A stretch of 64,000 nt of DNA, taken from positions 60,048,501-60,112,500 of the forward strand of contig NC_133394.1 of the NCBI RefSeq assembly GCF_047511655.1. Direction: 5' to 3'. Positions 24,572 to 35,034 of this stretch are shown piece after piece; position 1 is the stretch's first letter, and the number at the start of each line of letters is the position of its first letter. The DNA is from Castor canadensis (taxonomy: Eukaryota > Chordata > Mammalia > Rodentia > Castoridae). The position numbers and the translations under genes are program-made. The notes beneath the pieces were generated by a model. The model saw nothing but the letters and a program-made list of their open reading frames with translations, was not told the origin of the DNA and did not search any database.

Positions 24572-25300
24572 GTGATGAAGCCCTTCTTCGTACATGTACA
24601 AGAAACACAGGTGACAGTGTAGGAGTTTTGACCCAGGTGCTAGCTTCCTGCCACCACACAGTGGCTTATCAAAGGAACTTGATGCAGTTTCCTGTGGCTA
24701 GAAGCCACTGCCATCTTGGTAGCTAAAACAGACAAACTCACTTTAGGACAAGAACTCACAGTCCAAGATACACAGTCTGTTTTGACTCCCATGGAATATA
24801 AAGAAAATCATTGATTAACATAGTCCTGAATGGTCACATATCAAAGAATGTTATGTGCAAACCCATGTGTCTGGCTCAAGGTTGTTAAGACTCTAAACCC
24901 AGCCACCTTATTATTCAGGCCCACTGGATCATGACTGTTTGGAGATTATGGATGAGGTGATCTCCAGCCAGCCAGAGTTGACCGACAAGCCTATTAGTCA
25001 TCTGGATATTGAGTATTTCATGGATGGCAGCAGCTTTGTCTGGTATGTCACATGTTTTGCTGATACACTATAGTGACTCTGGAAACTGTCATTGAAGCAT
25101 GGCCACTGCCAGTCAGGATCTCTAACTCAGGAGAAAAAGTGTTAAATATGGACAAAGAATTCTAAAATTACCAAAAGCTCTATGGGCTCCTATGTGAGTA
25201 GTGGCCATGTACTGCTGAGGGCTCCAGAAGGGGGAGACAACAGTTGTTTAGGAAAACCAAAAGTCTGATGGGGAAGACAAGTTAGCAGCACTCACAGGAG
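24572..25300 (+). pseudogene. Pol remnant: RT connection and RNase H
   Basis: The reading continues the RT connection (KPFFVHVQETQ near 24580), with stops, through a LTLGQELTV-like phrase. At about 24990-25040 it shows the YFMDGSSF motif corresponding to the first catalytic aspartate region (TDGS-type) of RNase H. Later RNase H sequence is degenerate and frameshifted. RNase H would remove the RNA template during reverse transcription; this copy is dead. Confidence 0.65.
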
Positions 25301-25399
25301 GACAAACCTTGGCCTCACTGACAACTGCTTTGTTCCCATGCACCTTATCTTAATGGGACCCAGGGCATACTTCACAAGAACAAGCTTGGTTTGAGACTG

Positions 25400-26400
25400 A
25401 AGGAGAAAATTTTCTACTGGGTGGATGGTGGAAACTTACTGATGGCTACATTGCCATAACTGAGTCACTGGCTCCCACATTTGTCAAGCAGTTCCATGAA
25501 AGAACTCACTTAGAGCAGACAGCTCTTGAGATCATCTTGTCCCAGCATTTTTATGTCCCCAAGATCTCCAACATAAGTAAGACAATATGTGAAAGCTACA
25601 GTCTGTGTGCCAGAAACAGTTACTTACAAGGGCCATGATATAAATATTTGCTGGGATTTGTCTACACTTTCTCATGATGGATGAAAGTCTTCCTCACTTG
25701 GACTGAGAAAGCCTGAGATATGGCCAGTTGCCTGTTAAAGGAAATCATCTATAGGTTCAAACAATGGACTGACCTTTGTGACTGAGGTGGTATAATTGAT
25801 GGCTAAGGGATTAAAAATAAATTAAAAGCTACACACAGCATACTGTCCCAGAGTTCAGGGAAACTAGAACATATGAACTGGCTCTAAAATTGCAATTGGG
25901 AAAACTATGCCAGGAAACCCACCTACAGTGGAATCAATTACTGCCCATAGCCTTGCTCAGGATTAGGTTAAGCCCCACCAAACAAATGGGTCTCTCCCCT
26001 TTTGAAATTATTTTTGGGTATCCATCCCCTTTTGTCAAGGGCCTGCAAGGGGCCCTTAAGAAACTAGGCGACCTCACCTTAAGACAACAAATACAGGCCC
26101 TTGTGTTGACTCTCTCAAAAATCAATGACAGGGTGAGAGAGAGACTCCCATGCACACTTATAAACAAGGGGATACTGTTTGGGTAAAGAAATGGAATAGT
26201 CAACTGCTAAAGCCCCACTAGAGGGGCCCTTTTGTTGTTGTTTTGTCCACTCCCACTGCAGTTAAAGTAGCAGAGATTGTTCCCTGAATCCACCACTGCT
26301 GAGTGAAGCCAGCTTCCCTCGAATGGGAGTGCATCCCTGAACCAGTCTCACTGTACAACACCTGTACCCTTCCTCAACAAGACGCTGCTTTCCAGGAGTC
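25400..26400 (+). pseudogene. Pol remnant: integrase
   Basis: The N-terminal zinc-binding region is visible at about 25430-25620, with QFHERTHLEQTAL supplying an H-x3-H pair and CESYSLCARN supplying C-x2-C-type cysteines at altered spacing. The catalytic core is shortened. The 98-codon frame at 25890-26186 matches the core-to-C-terminal segment (LSPTKQMGLSPFEIIFGYP). A C-terminal tail near 26240-26330 resembles the TPTAVKVAEIVP portion. Stops and frameshifts separate the pieces. Confidence 0.7.
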
Positions 26401-26411
26401 AACAGGAGACC

Positions 26412-28059
26412 ATGGAAGACAAGATGTCAGCCCTGCTGCAGTCACTCTGGAAGCTGACTAGTCTATGCATGGTGGAAGCTTGAGGAGTCATCCATCTCAC
26501 CTTTGAGGATGAGTCCCTCCATGTTCTCTTTTTGCTAATCTTGGTCAACTCTCTACCTGGGGATGCCCAGGATTTGGACTGTGACTCATGTATGTACACT
26601 ACCCAAGTAGGGTGTGCTGCTATCAAAACTCTGGTTTTCCATACTTATTATTCCTGTGTGGGCACCATTGTTGGGTCATGCACCCACAACCACACTACCT
26701 ACTCAGTGTCCTTTCATGTTGGTCACTATAACTGTTTTAACCTCATCTATCACCCTAGGGAGCAATGGTTAGAGGTTTAAAGCTTCACCAGCACTGGAAA
26801 GCTCATTAACTGCAGCCAGGTTAATGACTCAACAGACCCGTGTCCATATACTTTGATATGTGTGCCACAATAGCTAAAAATGTCAGGCCTTGGGACAACT
26901 GTGGGGAGCCAGCCTGAGAAAGGACCTCTAGGTTAAATGACAAGTATATCTGCCCAAAAGATGACAGTGGAACAGCTGGTTGTGCATACTATGAATGACT
27001 CTACCATCCTTATTGGGGTTGTGAAAGGTGGACAACTTGGCTTGAAGGGGAGGTCCATACCTAACATGAAACTGCCTCTATTTTACAAAAGAGGAAAGCA
27101 ACCTCAGACTCCATTCTTGGTGCTTGTAAGCCTGTAAACTTCGCTATTTTCAAACTCAATGAAGCAGTCTGGAAAGTTGGTAAAAGGTTTGACATTTTAA
27201 TCTATAAAAGGAACCAGATCCCAATACTTTGCTACATTTTCAACTCATCAGGGTCACTTATGAGAGCTGCTCATACAAGGTATCTCCTTTTATGAGGAGA
27301 TACAAAGTGAGTTTCCCATCTCAGTTACAATCAAAAACCTGTTCCTCTCACTAATTGAGTCCAGAACACAAACTCTGAGTGTAACTTCATGTTATTTTTG
27401 GAGGGAAATGAATGTGGGAGACCATTAGCCATGGGAAGTGAAAGAGCCAAACCCACAAGAGCCTTTTAATGAAACCACTCTCCCTAGCCTCAGGGAGAGC
27501 ATTTAGCACCTTAAAACCTCTATTATTGAAAATTACTGCATCTCCCATCCAAAAGACCAATTCTCCACCCAGTAGGAGAATTGAGTTGCTTGGTACAAAA
27601 GTTTTATCATGATGCTACTCAGGAAACTCAGTGGTGGGGGATTCCCAATCACATGGAGATCCAACCTCACATGATGGCTAACTTCCCTAAACTTGCAATA
27701 GTCTGAAATAATCTCAATCTTAGTAACTGCTGTTTACAGATTGATGATGAGGAAAAGATAATTAAAGAGATTACTGAGAAGATGAAAGAAGATGAAAAAG
27801 CTTGCCATGTCCCTGTGCAGACCTGGAAGGGATGGAGTCCCAGTGACCTATTTGGGGGCTGATTTTGAAACCTAGGTGGGTTCAAGACCTTAATAGGGGC
27901 AGTGTTTCTTGTCTTAGGTGCATGCCTGATACTACCCTGCCTAAAGCCCCTGGTACTGCCGTCCTTCAGGACTATTATGGAAACCACTGTAGAAAGACAG
28001 TTGCTCATGTAATGGTGCTATGGAAATACAAACCCTTAGATCCAAATGATGCTTTTTGA
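26412..28059 (+). pseudogene. Env remnant: surface and transmembrane parts
   Basis: The first ATG (26412) is followed by a stop. A hydrophobic stretch (FLLILVNSLPG, 26530-26570) looks like a signal peptide, and the 82-codon frame to 26780 is Cys-rich, like a retroviral surface subunit. After further breaks, 27740-28059 reads as the end of a transmembrane subunit: an acidic/charged segment, a WKGWSP phrase, a hydrophobic region and a cytoplasmic tail ending at the stop at 28059. The hydrophobic and tail parts lie in different frames. No intact envelope can be produced. Confidence 0.65.
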
Positions 28060-28081
28060 CCCAAAAGTGAGTCTGAGTATC

Positions 28082-28093
28082 AAAGGGAGGGAA
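28082..28093 (+). promoter_or_regulatory. Polypurine tract
   Basis: AAAGGGAGGGAA directly abuts the TG that opens the 3' LTR, the position of the plus-strand primer in retroviral reverse transcription. Confidence 0.75.
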
Positions 28094-28300
28094 TGTGGCA
28101 GAAAGGTAGGGAGGGGGAAGGGTGATAATAAATGATAATGAGAGTTAATGAGTACTACAGTACAACAAAAACTGGAGTTTTGTTAGAGTCCCTTTGTTCT
28201 TGGGGTTCAGCCTTTGGACTCAAGTCTGTTGAGTTGCTGCTGGCTTGCAAAATAAACTTGCTTTGGTGCCCTCTCTGTCTGTCTGAGCCCTCTCGCATCA
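28094..28300 (+). repeat. 3' LTR, internally deleted
   Basis: It begins TGTGGCAGAAAGGTAGGG and ends TCTCGCATCA, followed by the ATAT target repeat. Compared with the 5' LTR it lacks about 150 bp of U3 including the CCAAT and TATA boxes, but keeps AATAAA at 28251-28256 and the CT-rich U5. It also lacks the downstream duplication seen at the 5' end. Confidence 0.8.
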
Positions 28301-28705
28301 ATATTTATAATTTTGAGCATAATTATTAGTCCAAAGATGGCTTCCAAAGAAGTAAATCATTTTTTTATACACAGGTGAATGAGTCTAAGAGTCTTGTGCT
28401 CTTTTTGTATCATTGAACTTATATATCTTTTTATATATATATTTTACATACGTAAAAATAGAAACAGATTGAGTTCAGATTTTTTGTTTGGAAAAATGTT
28501 TGACAGAGGCAAAATGTAAAGTTGTCAAGGAGGAACAGTCAGTGGCTACAAAGAGATTAAGACATGTTACTCAGTAGATGTTGCTAAAGTACAACAAACA
28601 TAAAGAATATTATGAAAAGCTGCAAAGCTGAGTTTGAGGCAAAGGAGTTGTTTGTGCTTGAATGAAGAGCTTCTCTTTAGTTAGGGAAAGGGAGATAGAT
28701 TTGAG

Positions 28706-28710
28706 TGAGA

Positions 28711-28768
<58 letters not shown>
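28706..28768 (+). repeat. (GA)n microsatellite with GATA start
   Basis: GAGAGATAGATAGATAGAGA passes into a run of GA dinucleotides with one GAGC interruption. Confidence 0.95.
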
Positions 28769-29730
28769 ATGCTTCAAACACATGAGGAAATACAGTAAGA
28801 TTGAAGGGATCATCATGTTGAGGTATGGAAAAGGTCAAAGGAGAGAACTTTGTCATTTGTACCAGGCTGACTAAGGGTTTATTGCATGCCAGATGCCTCA
28901 CAGAACATCTCTTGCTTTACTGAAGTTAATCCTCAAAATAACCTCATGAGAGGAGTCTTTTACTTTCCTTCAGCTTATAATGTCTATCACAGAGGCTTTG
29001 GAAAATGAAGAACCTTGCACAAGTGAACAGGAGAGCCAGAAATGAAACTTTTGCCTGTATTCTGGGAACCCTGATCCCATGACTAGACAGCCTTTCCCAA
29101 TAAAGCAGTAGATATACTTTGAAATTTGTTTCTTGATTAAAGTTGTCTGTGGAATGAGTGAGGGATTGATAAGTGGCCCCACATAAAGCCCAAGTTGCTG
29201 AACCACTTGAACTAACTCTGACACTCCCTATAAACAGGTGTCAGCATAAAGAATTGAAGAGGAATGCTAGTCCCTTCATTGTTGAAGGTTTACCCAACAG
29301 TGTGTTCAGTAATGACAGCTTTTTAGGCAGCACTGTCTTACTGAAGCTCTAGCTACACACCTTCTGAGAGGACTTGAATCTCCACTGTGCCAAATCTCCA
29401 TTTTACCAAAATCCTTGAGGCTATTTTTATGCTCATAGAAGAGATATTCTTCACTTTTCTAAGCATGAATATTTCATTGTTCTATGACTGTCCAAAATCT
29501 GGTTTCAACTCTATGTGCACATTTCTGTTACATTAGAATTAGCAAGGGTAATTATAATTAATTATAACTAAGTGTAATGAACATATAGCATTATATATGT
29601 ATATAATTTTGACATAATTATAAAATAAGTAGAAAAATTATAATAAATTTGATGTTAACAAGAAGTATTACTTCAAAGAGCTATCAATTCCATTTCACAT
29701 TTTTCTTCTTATAGGCATATTTTGTTTGTT

Positions 29731-29732
<2 letters not shown>

Positions 29733-29811
<79 letters not shown>

Positions 29812-29812
29812 T
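29733..29812 (+). repeat. (TA)n microsatellite
   Basis: About 40 TA dinucleotides run almost without interruption (one CA step near the right end). Such tracts form hairpins readily and are length-unstable. Confidence 0.95.
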
Positions 29813-30344
29813 GCTTGTGAGGTGGGATAAGGGATGTCAGTGTGGGTTCCAGGCTCTGATACTTTGTTGGACAAGTTAACCAAAACATTTTGAGCTTATT
29901 TCATTAGTTTAACATAAGCTCTGCTACTTATACCTCATTGAATAAATGCACTCCACAGCACAAGGCATAGTTCATAGCACTCTTGATAAAAACAGGCTTA
30001 TCCCTTACTCAGATGTAACAGACTAGACATCAGTATTCTCCCCACAAAATAAGCTCTATCTCATCCTTCATTTGAGTTAGCAGCCTCCAGAAGGTATGCA
30101 GTCCTATAGCAATGCCAGCTTTCTGTCTGGCATTCACACCACAATAAGAAAATGGTGAGAATGAAGGATACACCCTCTTAAATCCTCAGGGATGTTTCTC
30201 TATGTCAATATATGCAAGTGTTTGAGGACTATTCATGCAAATACAGAAGTTGAAATGTTGTATTACATTGGGTTTCTCTGATTTTTATTTGTAAAATTAT
30301 GAAAACCCATCCATTTATTTACTTTGATATGAGAAACATTTTCG

Positions 30345-30640
30345 GATATGCTGTTTCATGCCTGTTATCCCACCACTTGAGAGGTGGACATTAGGATGAT
30401 CATGGTTTGAGGGCAGTCTCAAAAACAAAATGCAGGGTGGGCTGATGTGCACCTGAGATCCCAGCTAAGGGGAAGGATGTGAAGGATCATGGACTGAGTC
30501 TGACCTCAGAGCAAAACAAGAGACCCTATTTGAGAAATAAAGGAAAAAAGTTGGTGTGTGGCTCAAGCTGTAGAGCATCCAAGTAGCAGCACTGGCCTTG
30601 GCTCAAACCCAGTTCCCCACCCACAAAGAGGAAAAAACAA
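30345..30640 (+). mobile_element. Composite SINE(s), decayed
   Basis: Two 7SL-like heads in a row (TTTCATGCCTGTTATCCCAC and GATGTGCACCTGAGATCCCA) precede one tRNA-like part (GTGTGGCTCAAGCTGTAGAG, then GGCTCAAACCCAGTTCCCC) and an A-rich tail. Either one element inserted in another or a three-part variant. Confidence 0.65.
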
Positions 30641-31194
30641 GAAAAAGTATCTTAAAAATGCTTGATAAAAAACTACATATGCAACTATTCTATGAGGAAA
30701 GACTGAAACCCAAGTAAACAGTGCATTTCTTTCTCAAAAATACTTTTAGAATTAGCAGCGTTTTGTTTTCCTTATGTAAGTTATTTGATGTAAGAGTTTA
30801 TATTGTCTCAGTGACTAAAAAAGTATAGGTTGTTTATGCAAGATAACTGGAGAAACCCTCTAGTCTTAAATAGTCCTAAATATATTCACATAGCAATTTC
30901 CTCCCACTTGAATAAGGATATGAATAATCAAATATAAAAAATATAAACTTTGTTACACAGAATATAAATTTTATTATTACTGCCAGTAATAACAAAATAA
31001 GAAAGTCTTTGAGCCAAATTATATCCAAAGGTAATGGCACACATATTATAGAAAGAAATATCAGTGGGAAAATTCTAGAATGGCAGAAGAGAAAAAGGCA
31101 AGAAGGAAGATTAAAGACTCCAACTGTGAATATTTCACTCCAGGTCTAGTCAAGACCTAGGTCTGAAGCAGACATAGAAAGTAAGCTTACCATG

Positions 31195-31318
31195 GGACAG
31201 AGAAAGAACTGATGAAAAAGAAGTGAATCCAAATATGATGTATTTGATGCATTGTAAGAACTTTTGTAAATGCCACAATATAGACACACACACACCGAGC
31301 ACAATGAAAAACAAATGG
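31195..31318 (+). mobile_element. Short L1 3' tail insertion
   Basis: GAAGTGAATCCAAATATGAT, TTGTAAGAACTTTTGTAAAT and GCCACAATATAGAC parallel the L1 tail at 3575-3640. It interrupts the edge monomer. Confidence 0.55.
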
Positions 31319-31663
31319 TGGTGATGGGAAAGACATGGAATCCCAGACCTTAAGAAACCTCATTGTAATGATAAACAGAGATGTGTTCATATATAAGTAT
31401 ATGTCTACAGTGCTCTGGGCATACATAGAAGAAAGCAACTACCTCCTTGGAGGAATGAAAAAATGTCCTCCTACAAGGAAGTCAGGTCTTTTTCTGATTT
31501 TAGAGTTTACTCTAAACCTGATTCTGGATGAATATTGAGATCTTGCCTTTAGCCTCTCTGACAGCATGGAGACTAGCTCTGTCATGAGTTTCTTGTCAGA
31601 AATACAGGTGTAAATTTAGTGAAGGAACTCAAGAGTTGGGGACAGGATACACTGTTACTGTTT

Positions 31664-31841
31664 CCCTTTGACTAAATGTCCTGGCTTCATGATGAATAGG
31701 TCTTGCTTGTCAGGGGACACTTGAGCCTCCTGGATGGGCTCTTGGAGGGTGGGGGAAGATGTGATCTTCCCTGCTTCCTCTGACAGGAACACAGTGTATC
31801 CAAGGTGGCTCATTTCATTTCTTTTGGGATTATCATCCCCC
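31664..31841 (-). pseudogene. Edge-copy version of the array's exon-like module
   Basis: A minus-strand frame of about 58 codons is open from the acceptor-like TTTCTTTCCACATAG and aligns with the A and B modules. It begins with a DDNPKRNEMSH stretch (B has ESARVNEMTH) and ends EAQVSPD, then PGHLVKG (A has EQEVSLD, then PGPSPKG). All three plus-strand frames of the same interval contain stops, which favours the minus strand as the originally coding one. One extra G after the acceptor breaks the phase, and no GT donor follows; a stop comes three codons after the module. Confidence 0.6.
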
Positions 31842-32689
31842 CTATGTGGAAAGAAAAATTTAAGTATAAATTCAGGCTAATGCTCACTAAGGTGAGAAGT
31901 CATAATTTAGTATGACTGTGTGCACACACTGGTGTGACTATGGTTGTTCTGGAGCTTCTAGATCAGAAAACACCATGTACTTGAGTGAACATCATGAGCA
32001 TTCACTGGGGAGGTTTTGCAGAAAACAGGTGTACAAGCACAGGGGCTTAAAAAATAACAAGAAATAAACTAAATGTATTGCTTTGCTTGCATAGCTCTGT
32101 TAGTGCATTTGTATGATTCTTAAAATGATGACTTTTGCTATATTCCCACCTGAGACTATTCAGGACCTTTTAGTTTCTGCTTGGATTTTATATATGCAAA
32201 CTGGCATTAGTTGAGATTTTCTACTTTTTAAATACTGGGTAATTGATATGTAAAGCTTTTCCTAAGATATGTGTTTTTCAAAGCCTTTTTATTTCTAGTA
32301 TCACTCTTGGAGGCATGGTAATAATGTTGAATTCTATTTTTTAAAAGAAATATTTTTATCTACTTTCTCCATTTATACTAAATCAACACAGATCACAAAT
32401 TGTATTTACTCACAAATTACATTAATAAACATCTAGAAAATAATCCATCTCTCCAATTGTTTTATTAATAAATTGTACTTAGATAGGAAAATTTGTACCA
32501 TGACAAGTCTAACAACATGAATAAAGACTCTTGCAGTTTCTCTTGACTCTTAAAATTGTACTGGGTGTAGGCAACTGGCACCTGCAAGGAGTTAGTAAAA
32601 GGTCTCTACTTCCCACCCATAGTTGTCCCAGACACTTAAGGGGAGGTTGAAACTTGGCTTTGTCATGGAAAATGAAGGACATTGAGGTT

Positions 32690-34882
32690 CTAGTAGGTCA
32701 AGGAAGGTACGCTCATGGCATCTTCAGCGATTTTGGTACTGGCAGGATGTTTGCTTGCAAAATACTTGACATTGTGGTCTTGGTCCAACTGAAGTATCAT
32801 GACGGTAAGCTCTACAGCATCTTGATAGCGGGTAGAGGCTAAGAAACATTCTTTTTCTAGGAGAGTTTGTGTTAATGTTTTTGCAAGTGCCATTCTAACA
32901 TTTGGACCACTGTCATTCACCAAGGTCAGCAGTTGTGGCATTAGATGGATAGCAAAACTGTCCATTGGGAGGCAATCATTTTCAATGATAATGTCACAGA
33001 TGTAGACAAAGGATTGCCAACCAGACCACTTGGTGCACTTGCAAAAATCCTCCACCAGCTCATTGATGAGACTTACTCCAAAGGTCTCGGGTGTCTCCAT
33101 GTGCAACTTCTTCAGCATCTTGCTGACCAGCTTGTAGGAAACCCAACGAACAGAAGACACTTTGTACAGAGATTCATGGCAATGGGACGTAAATAGTCAT
33201 AAACATCTCTGGGACTATATAATTCTAGAAGTAAAATCAGTTGCTGAGACAGTTCATTTCGAATTCTCCAATTTATATTGTTATCTGTCACTAAAAACTC
33301 CTGAAGTCGATAAAGATATTCTCTTCTTTTGTCAGTAGGAAGACTCTTCAGAAAATCATGTAAATGTAAAAGAACACCTAACCTGACTTGATCAATGTCT
33401 TTTAAAAATCCATTAAAAATTGGAACCAGGTCTGCAGCTGTCAATTGCTCACCAAGGATAAGTGCAAGTTCATGGATGGAGAATGCCAAAGTTCTTCGAA
33501 CCTCCCAATCTTCATCTGATGCCAGAGACTCATACAACTCTTTGAGGCAGTGCCAATATTTCTGGCCAAGAGTCATAGCAACACCTGGGAAACTGTATGC
33601 ACAATGCTGAACAATTTTGGTATCAATGGTTTCTATGAGATAGGGATCAGTCATTGTTAAGTACTGATCTAATAAAGCCTGGTGTACAACATCTTGCACT
33701 TCAGCCCTCCTTACCTCCTCAGAGACTTCTTGATCTCTGATCCTATTTTTATCTTCTAGCATGTCTTCTGAACTTTTGATTTCTGCTTTAAAATGGTGAC
33801 CTGAACAAGATGGATTGGCAAAAGTAGATGTGAAAGGTCCCAGAGACTTAAATGCTGTTTGGCAAACTGACCATGAGCGATCACTGATCAAGTTGATAAA
33901 TAGGGCTGATAGTTTGGACCATCGGATTTCAAGACTGGTTGCACATGAAACTTTCACAAAACACTCAACACAAGCCTTTCTGATTCTCCATACCTTATCG
34001 GAACATAACTGAATGAAACATGGAATCAACATTTCCTCAGTAACTTGCTGACCCACTACACTGCAAATATCACTAAAATAGTCAGCACAGATCTTTCGAA
34101 CATGAAGCTTTCTCCAATCATAGCACATATCACAAAACCTAGGGAGGATGAGGCATTCTGTAATATCCTTGCCAACCATAGGAGACATCTTGCACATTGT
34201 AGCCAAAGTTCTTGCTTTTATATATTCAGCCCTGTCTGGGGCAGTCAGCTCTAGGAGCACAGGGAATACTTGTGTCTCAAAGTAAAATGGGTCAATCAGT
34301 TTCTGCTTCAGCAGAGCCAGCAAAGATTCTTGACTTATTTTCCACACCTCATGATTCTCATCTGTGAGATATCTAGTCACAATAGGTAGTAAAAGCATAG
34401 GATAAGGAAGGCCAGTTTTCTTGAAAATATAATGCAATGTGAGGCACCTGTTCCATTAGCTCTGTTCTCACAATTGGTTCTGGATCCTCAGCTAAACTAC
34501 TAATTCTTTCCAAAACAGAAATACAAGCACTTTCATTGGTAGAGACCGCACTCAATGTATCCAACAAAATCCTGGCAGCCATTTCTCTCTGAAATATGTC
34601 CTTACTTGCAGCATACTTGTCAAGTCTCCCCAGTGGTATCCACAATTCATTTTCTGAGATAAACTCTGGTGCTAAAAAAAAATACATCAGACACTGAGAT
34701 GTCAGCATCCGTGCCAAGGTCATCCACAGTTTCTGGCAGGTCTTCCCGGAGTGCCAACGTTTCATCTTCTGAGATGAACTCATGGGATAAAATAAACACA
34801 TCAGATGCTGCACTGTCATCAATCATGTCACGTTCCTCCACATTCTCATGCATGTCTTTCTGGAGAAACAGGAGGTCTGAAT
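32690..34882 (-). pseudogene. PPP4R1: Intronless PPP4R1-like retrocopy (HEAT-repeat regulatory subunit of protein phosphatase 4)
   Basis: PPP4R1 is a HEAT-repeat scaffold that binds the PP4 catalytic subunit. Reading right to left, colinear similarity covers the acidic N-terminus, LGRLDKYAAS (about 34610), the first HEAT block, a 441-codon frame (33112-34437) with MVGKDITECLILPRF and VVGQQVTEEML, and the C-terminal block ending with a DAMSVPSLTY tail and stop at 32690. The long acidic linker between the two HEAT halves is missing (EVSEEV runs straight into RRAEVQDVV). Frame changes near 34672 (T run), 34390 and 33168 interrupt it, so no full-length product is expected. Lack of introns over 2.2 kb indicates retroposition. 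A 38-codon N-terminal module is duplicated (34652-34766 and 34767-34881), and a good splice acceptor (CTTTCTTCTTTTCCAG) directly precedes 34882. Similar PPP4R1-like copies are known in other mammals; orthology is not claimed. Confidence 0.85.
34652..34881 (-). repeat. Tandem duplication of a 38-codon acidic N-terminal module
   Basis: The phrases EFISEDE (from about 34775) and EFISENE (from about 34660) and the preceding SDVF block recur at an offset of 115 bp, that is 38 codons plus the one-base frame change in the T run. The outer copy ends exactly at the acceptor-like site. Confidence 0.75.
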
Positions 34883-35034
34883 CTGGAAAAGAAGAAAGGC
34901 TAGTCACCAATGAAGGATAAGACACAGGAAAACTCCACTGCTTGGGCAGGCAGAAACCCCATACATAACACCATACTGATGTCTAATTGAGGTTAAAAAA
35001 ACTGTATAAATGTGCAAGGCTGGATCTCTCTTAG

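Larger units (their letters stand above)
22147..28300 (+). mobile_element. Class I (gammaretrovirus-like) endogenous provirus, defective
   Basis: The 6.15-kb element has LTRs at both ends, a primer site matching proline tRNA, remnants of gag, pol and env in order, and a polypurine tract before the 3' LTR. It is flanked by the 4-bp direct repeat ATAT (22143-22146 and 28301-28304), the usual target duplication size for gammaretroviruses. Every coding region is broken by stops, frameshifts or deletion. A duplicated leader, a gag-to-pol deletion and a nested retroposon are annotated separately. Confidence 0.85.
28301..30344. other. Intergenic DNA with two microsatellites
   Basis: No gene is supported. 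Apart from the GA and TA tracts listed separately, I see no named repeat. Low-complexity frames here are translations of the microsatellites. Confidence 0.6.
30770..32434. repeat. Diverged edge monomer of the 36-64 kb array, left half
   Basis: Colinear similarity to the array monomer is visible at many landmarks. GTTATTTGATGTAAGAGT (about 30779) is shared with the right half at 35437. CTGGGCATACATAGAAGAAA (31413) parallels CTGGGCATACAAAGAAGACA in B. The minus exon-like segment is at 31664-31841, GACTTTTGCTATATTCCCAC lies near 32128, and ACTCTTGGAGGCATGG lies at 32303. Spacing between landmarks agrees with the array. The copy is AT-rich and nearly CpG-free, and includes a short L1-tail insertion. 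Confidence 0.75.

Noticed and set aside
28610..28901. Ser/Leu repeat proteins on the minus strand
   Set aside because: Translations of the GA microsatellite.
29695..29883. Tyr/Ile repeat protein
   Set aside because: Translation of the TA microsatellite.
32654..33196. Plus-strand frames of 62 and 83 codons
   Set aside because: Shadows of the PPP4R1-like minus-strand sequence.
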